Shown in pieces: positions 36,433-47,277 of a stretch of DNA of 64,000 nucleotides. A model generated the notes under the pieces. That model saw only the letters and a list, made by a program, of their open reading frames with translations, was not told the origin of the DNA and did not search any database. The stretch is from NCBI GenBank assembly GCA_018340805.1, contig JACMZG010001908.1, forward strand, positions 17,663,595-17,727,594. The letters are read 5' to 3'. The DNA comes from Microvelia longipes. Lineage: Eukaryota > Arthropoda > Insecta > Hemiptera > Veliidae. Each line of letters starts with the position of its first letter. Position 1 is the first letter of the stretch. A program made the position numbers and the translations under genes.

Positions 36433-37280
36433 CCAGTGGTGGACTGAGCTAAAAAGGCCTGAGGAGGATACGGACTAAAAGGGCCCATACCTATGTCTCA
36501 AAGGTCCCAATAGAGGAGGTTCTTATATTGCTTCCTTAGTTGAGGGGTTCTACTTTTAACTAAAGTAGTACTAATGATTTTAGCAAGCTTAATTTAATTT
36601 TAGTATTTAGTGTAAGTAAATCCAATGAAATTATTTTATTTAAACAAATTAGAATAAACTCATGTTAAACTAAGTAAATAAAAATAAACAGAAAATAAAT
36701 GAAAATAAAATAAATAAAATTTAGGTTTATTAATATAAATTTAATATTTAATAAAACTATTTTATGTTTAATCTTTATAGGACCCTTTTCTACTGTTTAG
36801 GGTCCTTATCGAGTATGTTAAGGCCCCTTTATGGCCCTAGTCTTCCGTATGGGCCCTTTAAAGGTACTGGAATACAGAATAGGGGCCTTAAAGCTCTGAA
36901 AAGGCCCATCATGAAATTACTAGAAAAGTACATAAAAACATCAATCTATAAGACTCTTTACTGCTGCTTAGGGCCCTGACCATGTATGTTAAAAGCCACT
37001 ATTGGCTCTAGTCTTCGTATGGGGGCCATTACGTCTAGATATAATAATAGATACCATAAAGCTCTTAAGTTTAGAATATATTTTTAATTACTTAAAAAGC
37101 AAATATCTAGAGGTCTTTTATGCTGCCTTAGGACCCTGATCAAGTATAATAGGGTCCTTTTTGGCCCTTGTCTTCCGTATGGAACCCTAAAATGTCCAAT
37201 TAAAATAAATTGGGACCTTAAAGGCTCTGGATTCTGGTAATAACAAATTAAGAATATGTTTAAGTACTTATAAAAATGTC
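36433..37280. repeat. Repeat related to the 20.4-21.4 kb transposon, with about 175-bp tandem units
   Basis: Begins CAGTGGTGGACTGAGC and aaaaggcctgaggagg, matching the right TIR of the element at 20401-21405. Three diverged copies of a unit follow, with tgcttagggccctga, ttggccctagtcttccgtat and gggccttaaag (about 36775, 36955, 37120). The same words occur in reverse at 21080-21150. This may be the internal tandem part of a longer family member; its far end is unclear. Confidence 0.65.
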
Positions 37281-37870
37281 TTTACGGGGACACTTAACTA
37301 AGATATTTAAACTACAGACTCGCTCGCTCGTCCTCTAAATTTTATAATTATTCGACGTATTTGCTAAAATTTCTTCTGCTTATGACAAAAAACACTGATA
37401 TCGTCGTAAAACGATCAAAATGTGGTAAGTTTAATAAAATGTTTCAATTTCCTCCTTTCTTTCTGTTTCTATGATCTTTCCGGCAATTGTTAGGTAAGGA
37501 ATGTACGAAGTTAGTCTAAAGAAAATTAAGCAAAAATTTGATTGATAAGCAAAAAAGCTCATATTTTAAAGAAAACTTGCCCGGTTTGCAGATCTTTGCC
37601 CCAGAATTTGTTTTAATACGGCAAGTATATCTACAGTTATTGTTGGATCATAAAAGTTTATGATGCATAATATATAATATAATATAAATAACTGCTCTGT
37701 TATTGACCTCTATTTATGATGCATAGTGCAAGGTTCGTGCTTGGATAAGTGGAAAAAATAGCTAGGAAATTACAAATGCATTTACTGAGTGAAGACGAGC
37801 TAAGCGTGTCTTTAGCAGTGAGGATGAACGTAGAGAATCCGGCGAATGTGGCGAGGAAAAGTTCCGAGGT
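37281..37870. repeat. SINE relic and CGAGC-motif repeats
   Basis: 37318-37336 has gactcgctcgctcgtcctc. 37571-37615 is a decayed minus-strand copy of the 27.8-kb SINE (cttgcccggtttgcagatct, then gccccagaattt). 37785-37870 resembles the R1 tail (gaagacgagctaagcgtgtc, then gaggatgaacgta). Confidence 0.45.
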
Positions 37871-38355
37871 ACCTCGTTTCCGATTTCTTCATGGGTTCTT
37901 AATACAATTTTTTTTATAAAAAAGTAAAATATTTAATATAAATTACATTTGCTAAATAATATGTTTTTATTCACTCTTATTTTGATTACGATTCTTCTTT
38001 ATTAAGAAATTCTTAATATAATATTTTGACAATGGAACGCAGCTACGCAGCATATTGTCTATTTAAAGGTAAAATCCAATGAAATTATATTATAGCCAAG
38101 CAATAAGAGACCTAATATAAATCCTGATCTTATTTTTTCTATTTCTTTTTATTTCATTGTACTTATTAGTTATTATTATCCTTTATTATTTCCTGGAAAT
38201 AAGATAAAATCGGGTATAGGATACCTCGATACCCTCACCTTATTTTTAATACGATTTTTTTTATTAAGAAAAATAAAGAGGGCATAAAAGAAATCAATGG
38301 TAAAAAAAAATCAGGTAACTTCTAAAGTATACAACGTCTGTTGTATATTATAGAA
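37871..38355. other. AT-rich DNA, nothing recognised
   Basis: No repeat or open frame of interest. Confidence 0.4.
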
Positions 38356-38690
38356 GTTTAAATTCTCGGTGGATTAATGAAAACTTTAGTCCTTTAAAAT
38401 TTTCTGATTATTTACATTAACATTAATAACAGAAGTTTCGTCTGGCAAAGCCAGGCGAAACAGTGTTCAACAATAAAAAAAATACAGCTAAACAAATATC
38501 CGTCACCAAAAAACTGATATACCTTACCAAAACCAAAAAACAAAAGAACATCACCAAAAAATAAAAGTTAAAAACACAGACGTTTTACCAGGCGAAACGT
38601 CTGTTGATAATGTCAATGTAAATTAACAGAATATTTTAAAGGACTAAAGTCTTCATTAATCCACCTAGAATTTAATTCTTAACAGTCAAA
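38356..38690. repeat. Foldback with two nested hairpins
   Basis: Outer arms (about 38366-38432 and 38610-38690) pair through ggtggattaatga, actttagtcctttaaaat and taatttacattga-type segments. Inside lie GTTTCGTCTGGC - aaa - GCCAGGCGAAAC (about 38436-38461) and CAGACGTTT...AAACGTCTG (about 38578-38604). No ORF. It is likely a MITE-like or foldback element. Confidence 0.75.
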
Positions 38691-39030
38691 TAACAAATTT
38701 GTTAATTTAGAAGTTTAGTTGCTGTCGAATTTCTAATTCTAGTTCTTTATGTTAAAGGTATCCAACGATATAGCCCATCACAGTTTATAAATTCAAGTGT
38801 CAATATTTACACAAATGGTTATCAATTTGCAGATGGTAACAAAATATCACGATGAAAATTTAGTGGACCGATTCGTCACTTGAGGGGGTACACTTGGGTG
38901 AAATTTTAATTTGATTGGTTAAGTTTAAGATAGTAACCAATTATACTGAATGAAATGAAACTTTTTATACTTATGAATTATATAAAGAAATAAACTCTTA
39001 CCAAATTTTATATGTTAAAAAATCCTTCTT

Positions 39031-39127
39031 ATACTTAGCGGTCGCCTATTCAGGTTCTGACCTCGCTCGACGCTGCTTAAAACTTTTGATCCGACAAAAC
39101 CCGTGGATATACTAGCCGTATTGAAAT
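39031..39127 (-). repeat. 5S rRNA-derived SINE head, copy 1
   Basis: On the minus strand the segment follows the 5S rRNA layout: TACGGCTAGTATATCCACGG, then TTTGTCGGATCAAAAG, TTAAGCAGCGTCGAGC, GAGGTCAGAACCTGAATAGG and CGACCGC. It aligns along its length with copy 2 at 49166-49262 and keeps remnants of the 5S internal promoter elements. It is too diverged to be a working 5S gene. Confidence 0.65.
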
Positions 39128-39308
39128 TAATAAATGAAACTTAGATTACTTATTTGGTACATAATAAGTTAGATAAACATTTACCAACTTTCAAATTGAT
39201 TTGTCATTCTTCTGATTAATGTTAAAAAACTTATTGTATATATGTTATTCGATAAAAAATAAACATGTGTTGATAATAAAATGAAACTTGGAAGGTTTGT
39301 TGGTCCTA

Positions 39309-39400
39309 TGCAGTAGTTCTCAACGTGTGATTCTAAGGGGGCGATGAGTCGTGAGGGGGCAATGAAGGAGGTGATGAGACGTAGGGGAGGAATGAAGGTG
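39309..39400 (+). mobile_element. hAT-like terminal sequence
   Basis: CAGTAGTTCTCAACGTGTGA, then a G-rich gggggcgatgagtcgtgagg, resembles the CAGTGGTTCTCAACC ends of many animal hAT elements. A possible opposite end is GACCCTCTGGGAACCACTC at about 40510-40528. The antisense 127-codon ORF 39181-39564 is not gene-like. Confidence 0.4.
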
Positions 39401-39759
39401 CTAGAAACAAAAATATAAAGTAAATTTGTTGTAAAAAAATTACGAAAGCATATAATAATCTGCATATAATTAATCTGCAGATTATAATCTGGTACGAACC
39501 GCGACCCAAGAAACTGACCACGAAAAATTATATCATGATGATCATTATGGTCAAAAGCTGTCATGAATTGTTCATTATAAAGACAAATGCTATTTATTTA
39601 CTTTAATTAGAGTATTCAACTTCTCGAAAGTTATTGGGATAGTAATATAGTTTTCTCTTTAAATTAAAATAGACAGATGACATAATTTCACGTGTAGAGA
39701 TCATAGATGTCGCCATTCTACAAAATAGCACCCCCATTTGACCAAAAGGTACTTTTTCC

Positions 39760-41262
39760 CCCCTGTGTTCATAGAGATATTATTACTACAGGGACCCTAT
39801 AGGTTAAATTATGAAACATGGAATCACCTTCGCTATAAATATAATCAAATAATCAGTACAAAATGACTATAAATTATATAGTAGAACGTTAAAAAACAAT
39901 TCAAAACACAATCAATGTGCGGAAAGCTGAAAATAATTGATTTATTATAACCTTAACTCACTCATGCAGGAGGTTTAATTGAGGTTACACAGAGCCCCTG
40001 AGAGCCCTATAATGGTGTTTCAGACCTCTCAATGTATTAAGACAGGCTATGCCCTCTCTAGTATATATCTCTATGCTTGCGCTCACATAAAGAACAATTG
40101 CATGCCTTTCTTATAGCAATGCAACCTTAAAGGGTTTTTTTTGTTATTCACATGATAGAACTAGTGTAATTATCCCTTTAAAAAATTGAAAAGAACACCA
40201 TATTTTCATAAAACTAATCCATTTTTGAAGTGTAAGGGATCAAAAATGTACTTTTTCAAGATAGAAAAAGTAAACCGCTTTGCTTGCATATTGGGGTAAA
40301 ATTAAATGTAAGCATTTTATTCAAATAAGAACAAAAAACTATTTATGGTTATGCTAATGGCAAAACTGTTAAAAACTGGTAATGCCAATCGGCAACCCCT
40401 CAAAAGAATTATTGCTTCAATTCTAGAGAGATATCTTAAATATTTTGACATCTATATTTAAATTCGAATATTAGGAAGTAGCAAAAATGCTCTGAATCAT
40501 GTTTTGCACATGACCCTCTGGGAACCACTCATTTCAAGAAATCTGAACATTGGGCAACTTTATTAAATGTTGAGCATGCACAATCATATAGGCTGATAGG
40601 CAAACTATGTTTTTCTTCATAATTTATGATATATTTTTAGAAAAATTTATTTATCATAGCCCTTATCACCAGTCAGTGCTGCCAATTTAAAGAATTTACT
40701 ACAGCCGTCTATTTGACTATGACCGTAGGGATATTATTACTAGAGGGGCTCTTTAGGTTTAATTTTGAAACATCGAAAAAGTAACCTTACAACCACTAAA
40801 AATGAAATCAAATAATCAATACAAAATTACAATAAATTATATATAGAACGTTAAAAATACAATTCAAAACACAATGCATGTGCGGAAAGTCAAAATTATT
40901 AATTTATTATAACCTTAACCCAATCTTGAAGGAGGTTTTATTAAGGTTACACAGAGCCCCTGAGAGCCCCAAAATGGTGTTTCAGACCTCTCGATGTATT
41001 GAGATATGCCCTCTCTAGTCCTGTCTATGCCTGCGCTCACATAAAGAACAATTGCATGCCTTTCTTGTAGCAATGCAACTTTAAAAAGGGTTTTTTTTTG
41101 TTATTCACATGATAGAACTAGTGTGGAAGCCGATATCAATTTTTTTATTATAACCTTAACTCACTCTTGAAGGAGGTTATATAGAGCCCAAAAATGATGT
41201 TTCAGGCCTCCAAATGTATTGAGATAGACTATGCCCACTCTAGTATATATCTCTATGACCCG
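39760..41262. repeat. Direct repeat of about 410 bp, 957-963 bp apart, plus a third partial copy
   Basis: Copies at 39760-40167 and 40715-41124 share aatgtgcggaaag-type, aaccttaactcactc-type, cacagagcccctgagagccc and cacatgatagaactagtgt. A third copy (41137-41262) has lost about half. The spacer (40168-40714) includes a segment (40553-40640, gagcatgcacaatcatat) also found at 59525-59610. The family is unknown and non-coding. Confidence 0.85.
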
Positions 41263-41589
41263 TGAAGGTTTCCGATCGTGTCTTTAGATAGCCAATGGGC
41301 GTCTTTTATGAGTTTGTTAAACATGAAATTAAATAACTATTAGTATAAAAAAAATTAATGTCGTCTCGAAACATTGTTCTAGTTTTGTTTTTTGCTATAT
41401 TTAATGATTGAAAATGTTAAAGCAAGAATTTTTATTGGCGAAGTAATTCGAAAGTGTTATTGGTTTGTTAGTTAGGAACTTGGTTTTCGGAGTAAATGCA
41501 AGTTGTCGTGAATATCCACAGTGTATTAAGTATGCTATTATCAGGTTTGTAAATAATAAATACAAGATTAAAAGTTACAAGTTAGGTAA

Positions 41590-42365
41590 GTGCCTGGTCC
41601 AGCCGAGGGGATGGAATTTATGAATGGTGTCAGAGGGCGGGCCGACAATGTTATCAAAAAACGTGGTGCGGGCGGTTGGTGGCGGTAGTACGTAGTAGCA
41701 CAATATTTTCATCTGACGTCATTCCCTTCATTATACCTCTAAAGGCATTGGCCGCGCGCTCATCGATCTCTCTTACCAACCCGCCCCTAACAATTTCCCC
41801 TTTTTCTGATTTCCTTTTGAAATTCCATTTTTCTCTATTAGTCCAAAATCATTTTTTATTAGTATAATACGTCGGTTAAAATTTAATTACATTTGTGGTT
41901 ATTTCTGCGTGACTAGCGATTGCAGGTTTGCCTAGGGAAGGATTAAATGCGGATACAGTCTAGGGATATTTTCAGTTGTTAGGTTGGTAGTGAGTGGTGA
42001 AAAATAGAGGGAGCCACTGTTTGTGTGACGGGTAGGGGGGCCTAGTCGAGTGCCATCCCTGGGTGCGGCCGCCCGCCACAAAACATTCTCATCTCATACT
42101 TGTCTATCTCTATCTCTTGGTCCTCGCACTCTGTTTCGCTTTGTTTTGTCTATGCCGACACGATTATCTCCTCCCCGCATCGTGTTCTTTACGCGCGCTG
42201 TGTCCGACTGCTCTTCGTTCGATCTAATCACTGCCGCAACCGGTCGCCGCCGATAGTTTAAACCGTAGACTTTGTTGTTTTTCGAGTTCACTACTACAAA
42301 AACAGTGTGTTTACTTTATGTTGGAGTTGTTAAGTATCTAATAACAGCAAATAAAAAAAACTGCC
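41590..42365 (+). promoter_or_regulatory. CpG-rich promoter and 5'UTR of the gene starting at 42366
   Basis: The only long CpG-rich block in the window: gcgggcggttggtggcgg near 41667, ggccgcgcgctcatcg near 41750, gcggccgcccgcc near 42064, and gccgcaaccggtcgccgccg near 42232. It leads directly into a good start context (actgccATGG) and a splice donor. A CRE-like TGACGTCA at about 41714 and a TCAGTT initiator-like word at about 41972 are present. Two upstream ATGs could be translated: 42152-42256 (34 codons, Arg-rich end) and 42318-42341 (7 codons). They imply either a transcription start after 42152 or translational control. A donor-like TTAG|gtaagt at 41587 could end an earlier non-coding exon. 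Confidence 0.6.
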
Positions 42366-42390
42366 ATGGAAATGTCTTCCTCTAATAAAG
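42366..42390 (+). CDS. First coding exon (MEMSSSNK) of an unidentified gene
   Basis: ATG at 42366 in a favourable context (gccATGG), then GAA ATG TCT TCC TCT AAT AAA G, ending at donor AAAG|gtattt. One base is left over, so the next exon must begin with two bases of a codon. The exon at 63433-63476 does exactly this and is open only in that phase, giving MEMSSSNKGIVSLKMESVNT then WFW. The promoter-like block directly upstream supports a true 5' end. Function unknown. The intron would be 21,042 bp and holds most of the retroelements described for the right third of the window. Confidence 0.6.
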
Positions 42391-43747
42391 GTATTTGTCT
42401 ATATCATTTCCTATTTGTTTACTTACTTACTAAGCATTCTGATTAAGCCAGAAATACGCCTTTATATGGATTTGCATGAAAACATCATCTTAAGAAGTAA
42501 CTACTCAGATCTGTAATGGTTTTTCAAATGTTACAAAAATTTCCATGCCGATGTTTGATATTGATCTATAATTTTAATTTTCTCATTATTGTCTTCCATT
42601 ACGTTGTATAAATTTGATGGACTGAACAAAAAAACTGATTTTTCTATATATTTGTATACAGCACGCACTTCTTTGCTTATCAAAGTGTTATATAATCTAT
42701 TTATTAACTGGACTATTGCATTTTTATAGATTGGTGTTATTTTAAGGTGTAGGTATGTTTAATTCTTACATCATTAACTGTTCTGCTAATAATATGTAAT
42801 ATTCATTCATTAATTGACTAGATTATACAATGATTTATTGTAATGTTTGTTAAATAGTAAATAAATAGATTAATATTTATCTACTAATTAGTAAATATTT
42901 ACTAATTGTTAATAATATTAATTTACTTAAAATAAGTATTTAGTTAATTTTAAATGTATTTAATTTATTTATTTACTAGAAAGTGATAACGAAGTGTATA
43001 ATTGTTATAATCATTGCGTGTAATATTGTGTTTGAAATTTTGTTTTTAATGCGAGTTATAAGATGTTCAGAGAGGGTGAGAGTATATGGGCATGCGCAGT
43101 GGCTTTGAAAAAAATATCAACCCCTCCCCACTCGATTCCCTTCGGCCCCCACCCTACTGGGGTTGGGTCCCTTATTATTAAAACTCACCACGTGCTCCTC
43201 CGAATTTTTTTTTTCGAGAAAATAAGAACGCCCTATAATATCCTTTTTTACTTATAACGCCCGGTTTTTTTCTCTCCTTCCTTTATTATAAACCTGTCTA
43301 TGTACTAAATTTTTTTAACTTTTTATCAAATCTCAGTATGTTAAACAAGAACATAATCTAAATAAGTAATGTATGTATATGATGTATGATCATCATATAA
43401 AAATATAAATCATAGCTGGTTTATTTAAAATACTGGTAGGAAAGCTATGAATGACTAATGAGGAAACTCTATGATAAAAATTCTAGGGTTTTCCTTTTTG
43501 ACGCATATAATAAGAATAGCTGTTTAAGTTCATCTTTTTTATATATTTATGTATTTAGCTATTGGTGTTATTCGTCATCCTGCGATGTAGTGCTATTATT
43601 TTGAATGTAGTATTTGTGACGATTAATTGCATTCTACAGCTTCTGTTTAAATCCGACTAAAATATGAAGATTTTAAATAATAATTGTTGCTATTAATATA
43701 AAATATAATCGTCTATTTTTTCGAGAAAATATTCTCACGTTATTATC
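42391..43747. other. Start of the large first intron; no repeats recognised
   Basis: AT-rich DNA with a balanced patch at 43065-43200 (gggcatgcgcagtgg, resembling an NRF-1 half site pair; caccacgtgctc with a CACGTG E-box). Such first-intron patches can be regulatory; this is inference only. Confidence 0.35.
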
Positions 43748-43985
43748 AAACAATCCAGTTTGCTGAAATAAGCCAGACCGTATGCAATGATCCAGTGTGG
43801 TAAAACAATACCTTTTGGCCGAAAGCAACAATCCAGTTCGGTGAAACAATCCTAAAATACCACTTGTTCCGTAAACAAAATTCCAAGTAAAACTCTAACT
43901 TATAAATCAATCTATTAGCGCAGCACCAATGTCCGTAAGCAACAATCCAATTTGGTGAAATAATCCATAATCTCCAGTCTGTGAC
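43748..43985. repeat. Degenerate 70-bp tandem repeat
   Basis: The word aacaatccagttcggtgaaa recurs with changes at about 43750, 43830 and 43943. It is interspersed with ccgtaagcaac / ccgaaagcaac. It also creates the antisense ORF at 43746-44003. Confidence 0.6.
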
Positions 43986-44134
43986 GATAAAACGTTTAAT
44001 CAATTATCTCCATAAGAACTTGAATTAAATTTTGTTGTAACCTTTAAGTTACTCTTTAAAGTATTTGTCTCAATACTTTGGATTGTAATCGAAGAATCAG
44101 CTACCGTCGATACTTGCTGTTGGATATAAATATC

Positions 44135-44171
44135 CCTGGACCGGTTTCGGCATAACGCCATCATCAGCAGG
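44135..44171 (-). ncRNA. Type I hammerhead ribozyme, left arm
   Basis: Minus strand: stem I CCTG, then CTGATGA, stem II TGGC-GTTAT-GCC, GAAA, the self-complementary stem III ACCGGT, C at the cleavage site, and stem I CAGG. All conserved core bases are present, and all stems pair without mismatch. The tiny palindromic stem III is characteristic of PLE and retrozyme hammerheads, which can act as dimers. Confidence 0.88.
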
Positions 44172-44363
44172 CGGGGCAACACTCGAGCTCTCAACTAATA
44201 AAGTTAAATCAGTGATTAACTTCTAGTCTCAATGAGCACGACGAGCCCTCTGAAGATCCATCAGAAGGCTCTGATCTCAATCTTCAGAGGGCTCGTCGTG
44301 CTCATTGAGACTAGAAGTTAATCACTGATTTAACTTTATTAGTTAAGGCTCGAGTGTTGCCCG

Positions 44364-44399
44364 CCTGCTGATGATGGGTTATGCCGAAACCGGTCCAGG
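44364..44399 (+). ncRNA. Type I hammerhead ribozyme, right arm
   Basis: CCTG - CTGATGA - TGG-GTTAT-GCCG - GAAA context - CCGGTC - CAGG on the plus strand. It is identical to the left-arm copy except for one base missing from the 5' side of stem II, which shortens that helix to two or three pairs. The catalytic core is intact; activity is probably reduced. Confidence 0.85.
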
Positions 44400-44498
44400 G
44401 ATATTTATAATCCAACAGCAAGTATCGACGGTAGCTGATTCTTCGATTGCTTCTTCAACTTGCGCGGTAAATACAACCTTTTTTAACTTTGGATTGTA

Positions 44499-46144
44499 TT
44501 AGGGTTTTCTTATAAGAAAATCCAAATTAAGCCAATAATGATACTTTTCCTCTGTTATGATTTAAGTAAAATATTTTTACTCAACTATGATTTTAATAAT
44601 TAATAATTATTATGCAATTAATTGTTTCTATTTTATTTATTTTCTTTCGATATTTATTCAACTACATGATATGGTACTGTTAATTTCGTCGTAAATAAAT
44701 ATAAGTTTACATAGCTAAAAATAGGGTCCAGAAAATCTAAGTAAAATTCAAATGTCTTCAGCTATTTTAAGGAGGTATACAAGTTTTGAGCTATTGACCT
44801 AATAGGAATGACCCTTTTTAGTGTGATAGGTATAAGCCAATGTATATTGATAAAATATACATAAAATAGGTAAAATTAATTACATAATCATTATCTTCTA
44901 AAAGAACAACTGCATCTTGTACTTAACTTATTAGAAACCCAAATAAAAATAAGGATTGCGATAAATCAAGTTATAAAATTGAAACTTCTACCAAAAAGGT
45001 CTAATATATTGTGTCCGACCATTTAAATGGTAAGTAAAGAAAGGAAAAAACGAATCCACGATTTAAATAATCTTAAATAGATCTTAAAAGATCTTATATT
45101 TAGGTCTATAACCTTAAATAGGTTATAGACCTTATAAATAATTATAAACCTTATAAGGTTATTATTTTTGGCAAATTTTAGCTCTTATTTTCAGTTATCA
45201 GGATTATCAAACCTATCGCTAATATCTTTTTGTATTAGTTGACTAGATGTAGATAAAATTTATTATGCAACAGTTATGAAAGATTTGAGCTCTCGCATTG
45301 TCTCTCGTGGCACTGCCTAAGGAGCCAAAATATTAGTAATTTCTCTCGGCCTTTGAAGTTCCTCTTTCGGCTTTTCCTAAAGAAACAAAATAGAGGTGTA
45401 GAAATTTCTTCTATCTCTTGTGTCATAAATTACGATTTCTGTATGCTTGTCTTGTCCCTCGTAATTAAATAAGATAAGATGAAAGGAAAATCAAATTACT
45501 TGTTACTATAGAATTGCATAGCAGAATGGAAAAAAGGCTAAGTGCGCCAGCAGTGAGATGAGAATAGAGAGATTTTTTTCTACAAGAAGTAAATGAAAAA
45601 AAAAACTGTGAAACATTGTTATCTGTGGAAAGAATTGTATTCTTTATTGTCCTATGATACATTCAAGTCCTCAATTCATCTCGATAGCTGACTTATTAAA
45701 CCGATTTCATAAAAACATTCCTAAGATATCTTCCTCGTGGAATTATTTTTCCATATTTCTTTGTGGTATTTTCCTTGTGGATCTGTGTAAGGCTTGATCG
45801 TCGGGAGGTATAACAGTTAGGAATAAGTTATCGTGTGAAGAGGAACGGAACGGGCGTCGCCTGGACACGGTTGGATCGACACCCCGCTTGTTAGCCCCCC
45901 GTACAGCGGATCATCCTGAGGATACCGTCCTCTGTAAAATTAGGTGGCTTCTTAGGATTAGAAGTCTTCATCTGATTTTAATTCGACCAATATCTTCTTG
46001 TCTCCTGTTAATGTTTAATGGAAAAGTTTAAAAAAATTTAATAAAGTTTAAAATCATTTTAGGATCATTATTGAGATCGCGTCACTAGGAAGTAAAAGTT
46101 ACAAATAATTCACGTAGAGACTCAAAAATAGTAAAATTGATAAA
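44499..46144. other. Intron sequence; one hairpin pair
   Basis: A perfect 11-bp hairpin GGTCTATAACC - ttaaata - GGTTATAGACC (45103-45131) sits next to the palindrome AACCTTATAAGGTT (about 45147-45160). A G/C-richer patch at 45838-45935 (acggttggatcgacaccccg) is unassigned. Confidence 0.5.
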
Positions 46145-47277
46145 AAGTTGGAATTTTTTGACTTGAAATTTAAAAAAATGAAGATCACATAGGGAGTTTA
46201 TTATTTAAGCAAAAAAAGCTGGAATTTTTTTGTCTGAAAATTTGGAAAAATGAGATCACATAGGTTGCACAGTTTATTATTTCTTTTAAGCAAAAAAAGC
46301 TGGAATTTTTTTGTCTGAAAATTTGAAAAAAATGAGATCACATAGGTTGCACAGTTTATTATTTCTTTAAGCATTTTTTTTTGACTGAAAATTTGAAAAA
46401 AATGAGATCACATAGGTTGCACAGTTATTATTTCTTTTAAAGCAAAAAAAGCTGGGAGAATTTTTTTGTCTGAAAATTTGGAAAAAATGAATCACATAGG
46501 TTGCACAGTTTATATTTCTTTTAAGCAAAAAAAGCTGGAATTTTTGTCTGAAAAATTTGAAAAAATTGAGATCACATAGGTTGCACAGTTTATTATTTCT
46601 TTTTAAGCAAAAAAAGCTGGAATTTTTTTGTCTTGAAAATTTGGAAAAAAATGAGATCAACATAGGTTGCACAGTTTATTTATTATTCTTTTTAAGCAAA
46701 AAAAAGCTGGAATTTTTTTGTCTGAAAATTTGGAAAAAATGAGATCACATAGGTTTGGCACAGATTATTATTTCTTTTAAAGCAAAAAAAGCTGGGAATT
46801 TTTTTTTTTAATTTGAAAAAAATGAGATCACATAGGTTGCACAGTTTATTATTTCTTTTAAGCAAAAAAAGCTGGAATTTTTTTGTCTGAAAATTTGGAA
46901 AAAATGAGATCACATAGGTTTGCACAGTTTATTATTTCTTTAAGCAAAAAAAGCTGGAAATTTTTTGTCTTGAAATTGGAAAAAATGAGATCACATAGGT
47001 TGCACAGTTTATTATTTCTTTTAAGCAAAAAAAAAAGCTGGAATTTTTTTTGAAATTTGGAAAAAAATGATGATCACATATGTTTCACAGGTTTATTAAT
47101 TTTTTCGAGCAAAAAAAGCTGGAATTTTTTTGACTGAAAATTTGAGAAAAATGAGATCACATAGGTTGCACAGTTTATTATTTCTTTTAAGCAAAAAAAG
47201 CTGGATTTTTTTTGACTGGAAATTTGAGAAAAAATAAGATCACATAGTTCACACAGATTATTATTTTTTTAATCAAA
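46145..47277. repeat. 83-bp satellite array
   Basis: About 14 copies of a unit with aagcaaaaaaagctggaatt, ttttttgtctgaaaatttgg, aatgagatcacataggttgc and acagtttattatttctttt. Copies differ mainly in homopolymer length. Antisense and sense 61-101 codon ORFs (CATYVISFF, NFQTKKFQLF types) are repeat translations. Confidence 0.95.

Larger units (their letters stand above)
44075..44498. mobile_element. Second Penelope-like palindrome with hammerhead ribozymes
   Basis: The palindrome 44089-44448 (arms about 170 bp around ccatcagaaggctctgatct) is flanked by the 13-bp direct repeat ACTTTGGATTGTA at 44075-44087 and 44486-44498. A single-copy tail of about 37 nt (gcttcttcaacttgcgcggt onward) lies between the palindrome and the right repeat copy. 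Each arm bears a complete hammerhead facing outward. It has the same build as 16529-17109 and 54768-56497 but a different sequence, so it is an independent insertion of a related family. No ORF remains. Confidence 0.85.

Noticed and set aside
46367..46925. Cys-rich ORFs with repeated CATYVI/LCNLCDL motifs
   Set aside because: Frames through the 83-bp satellite; motif spacing equals the repeat period.
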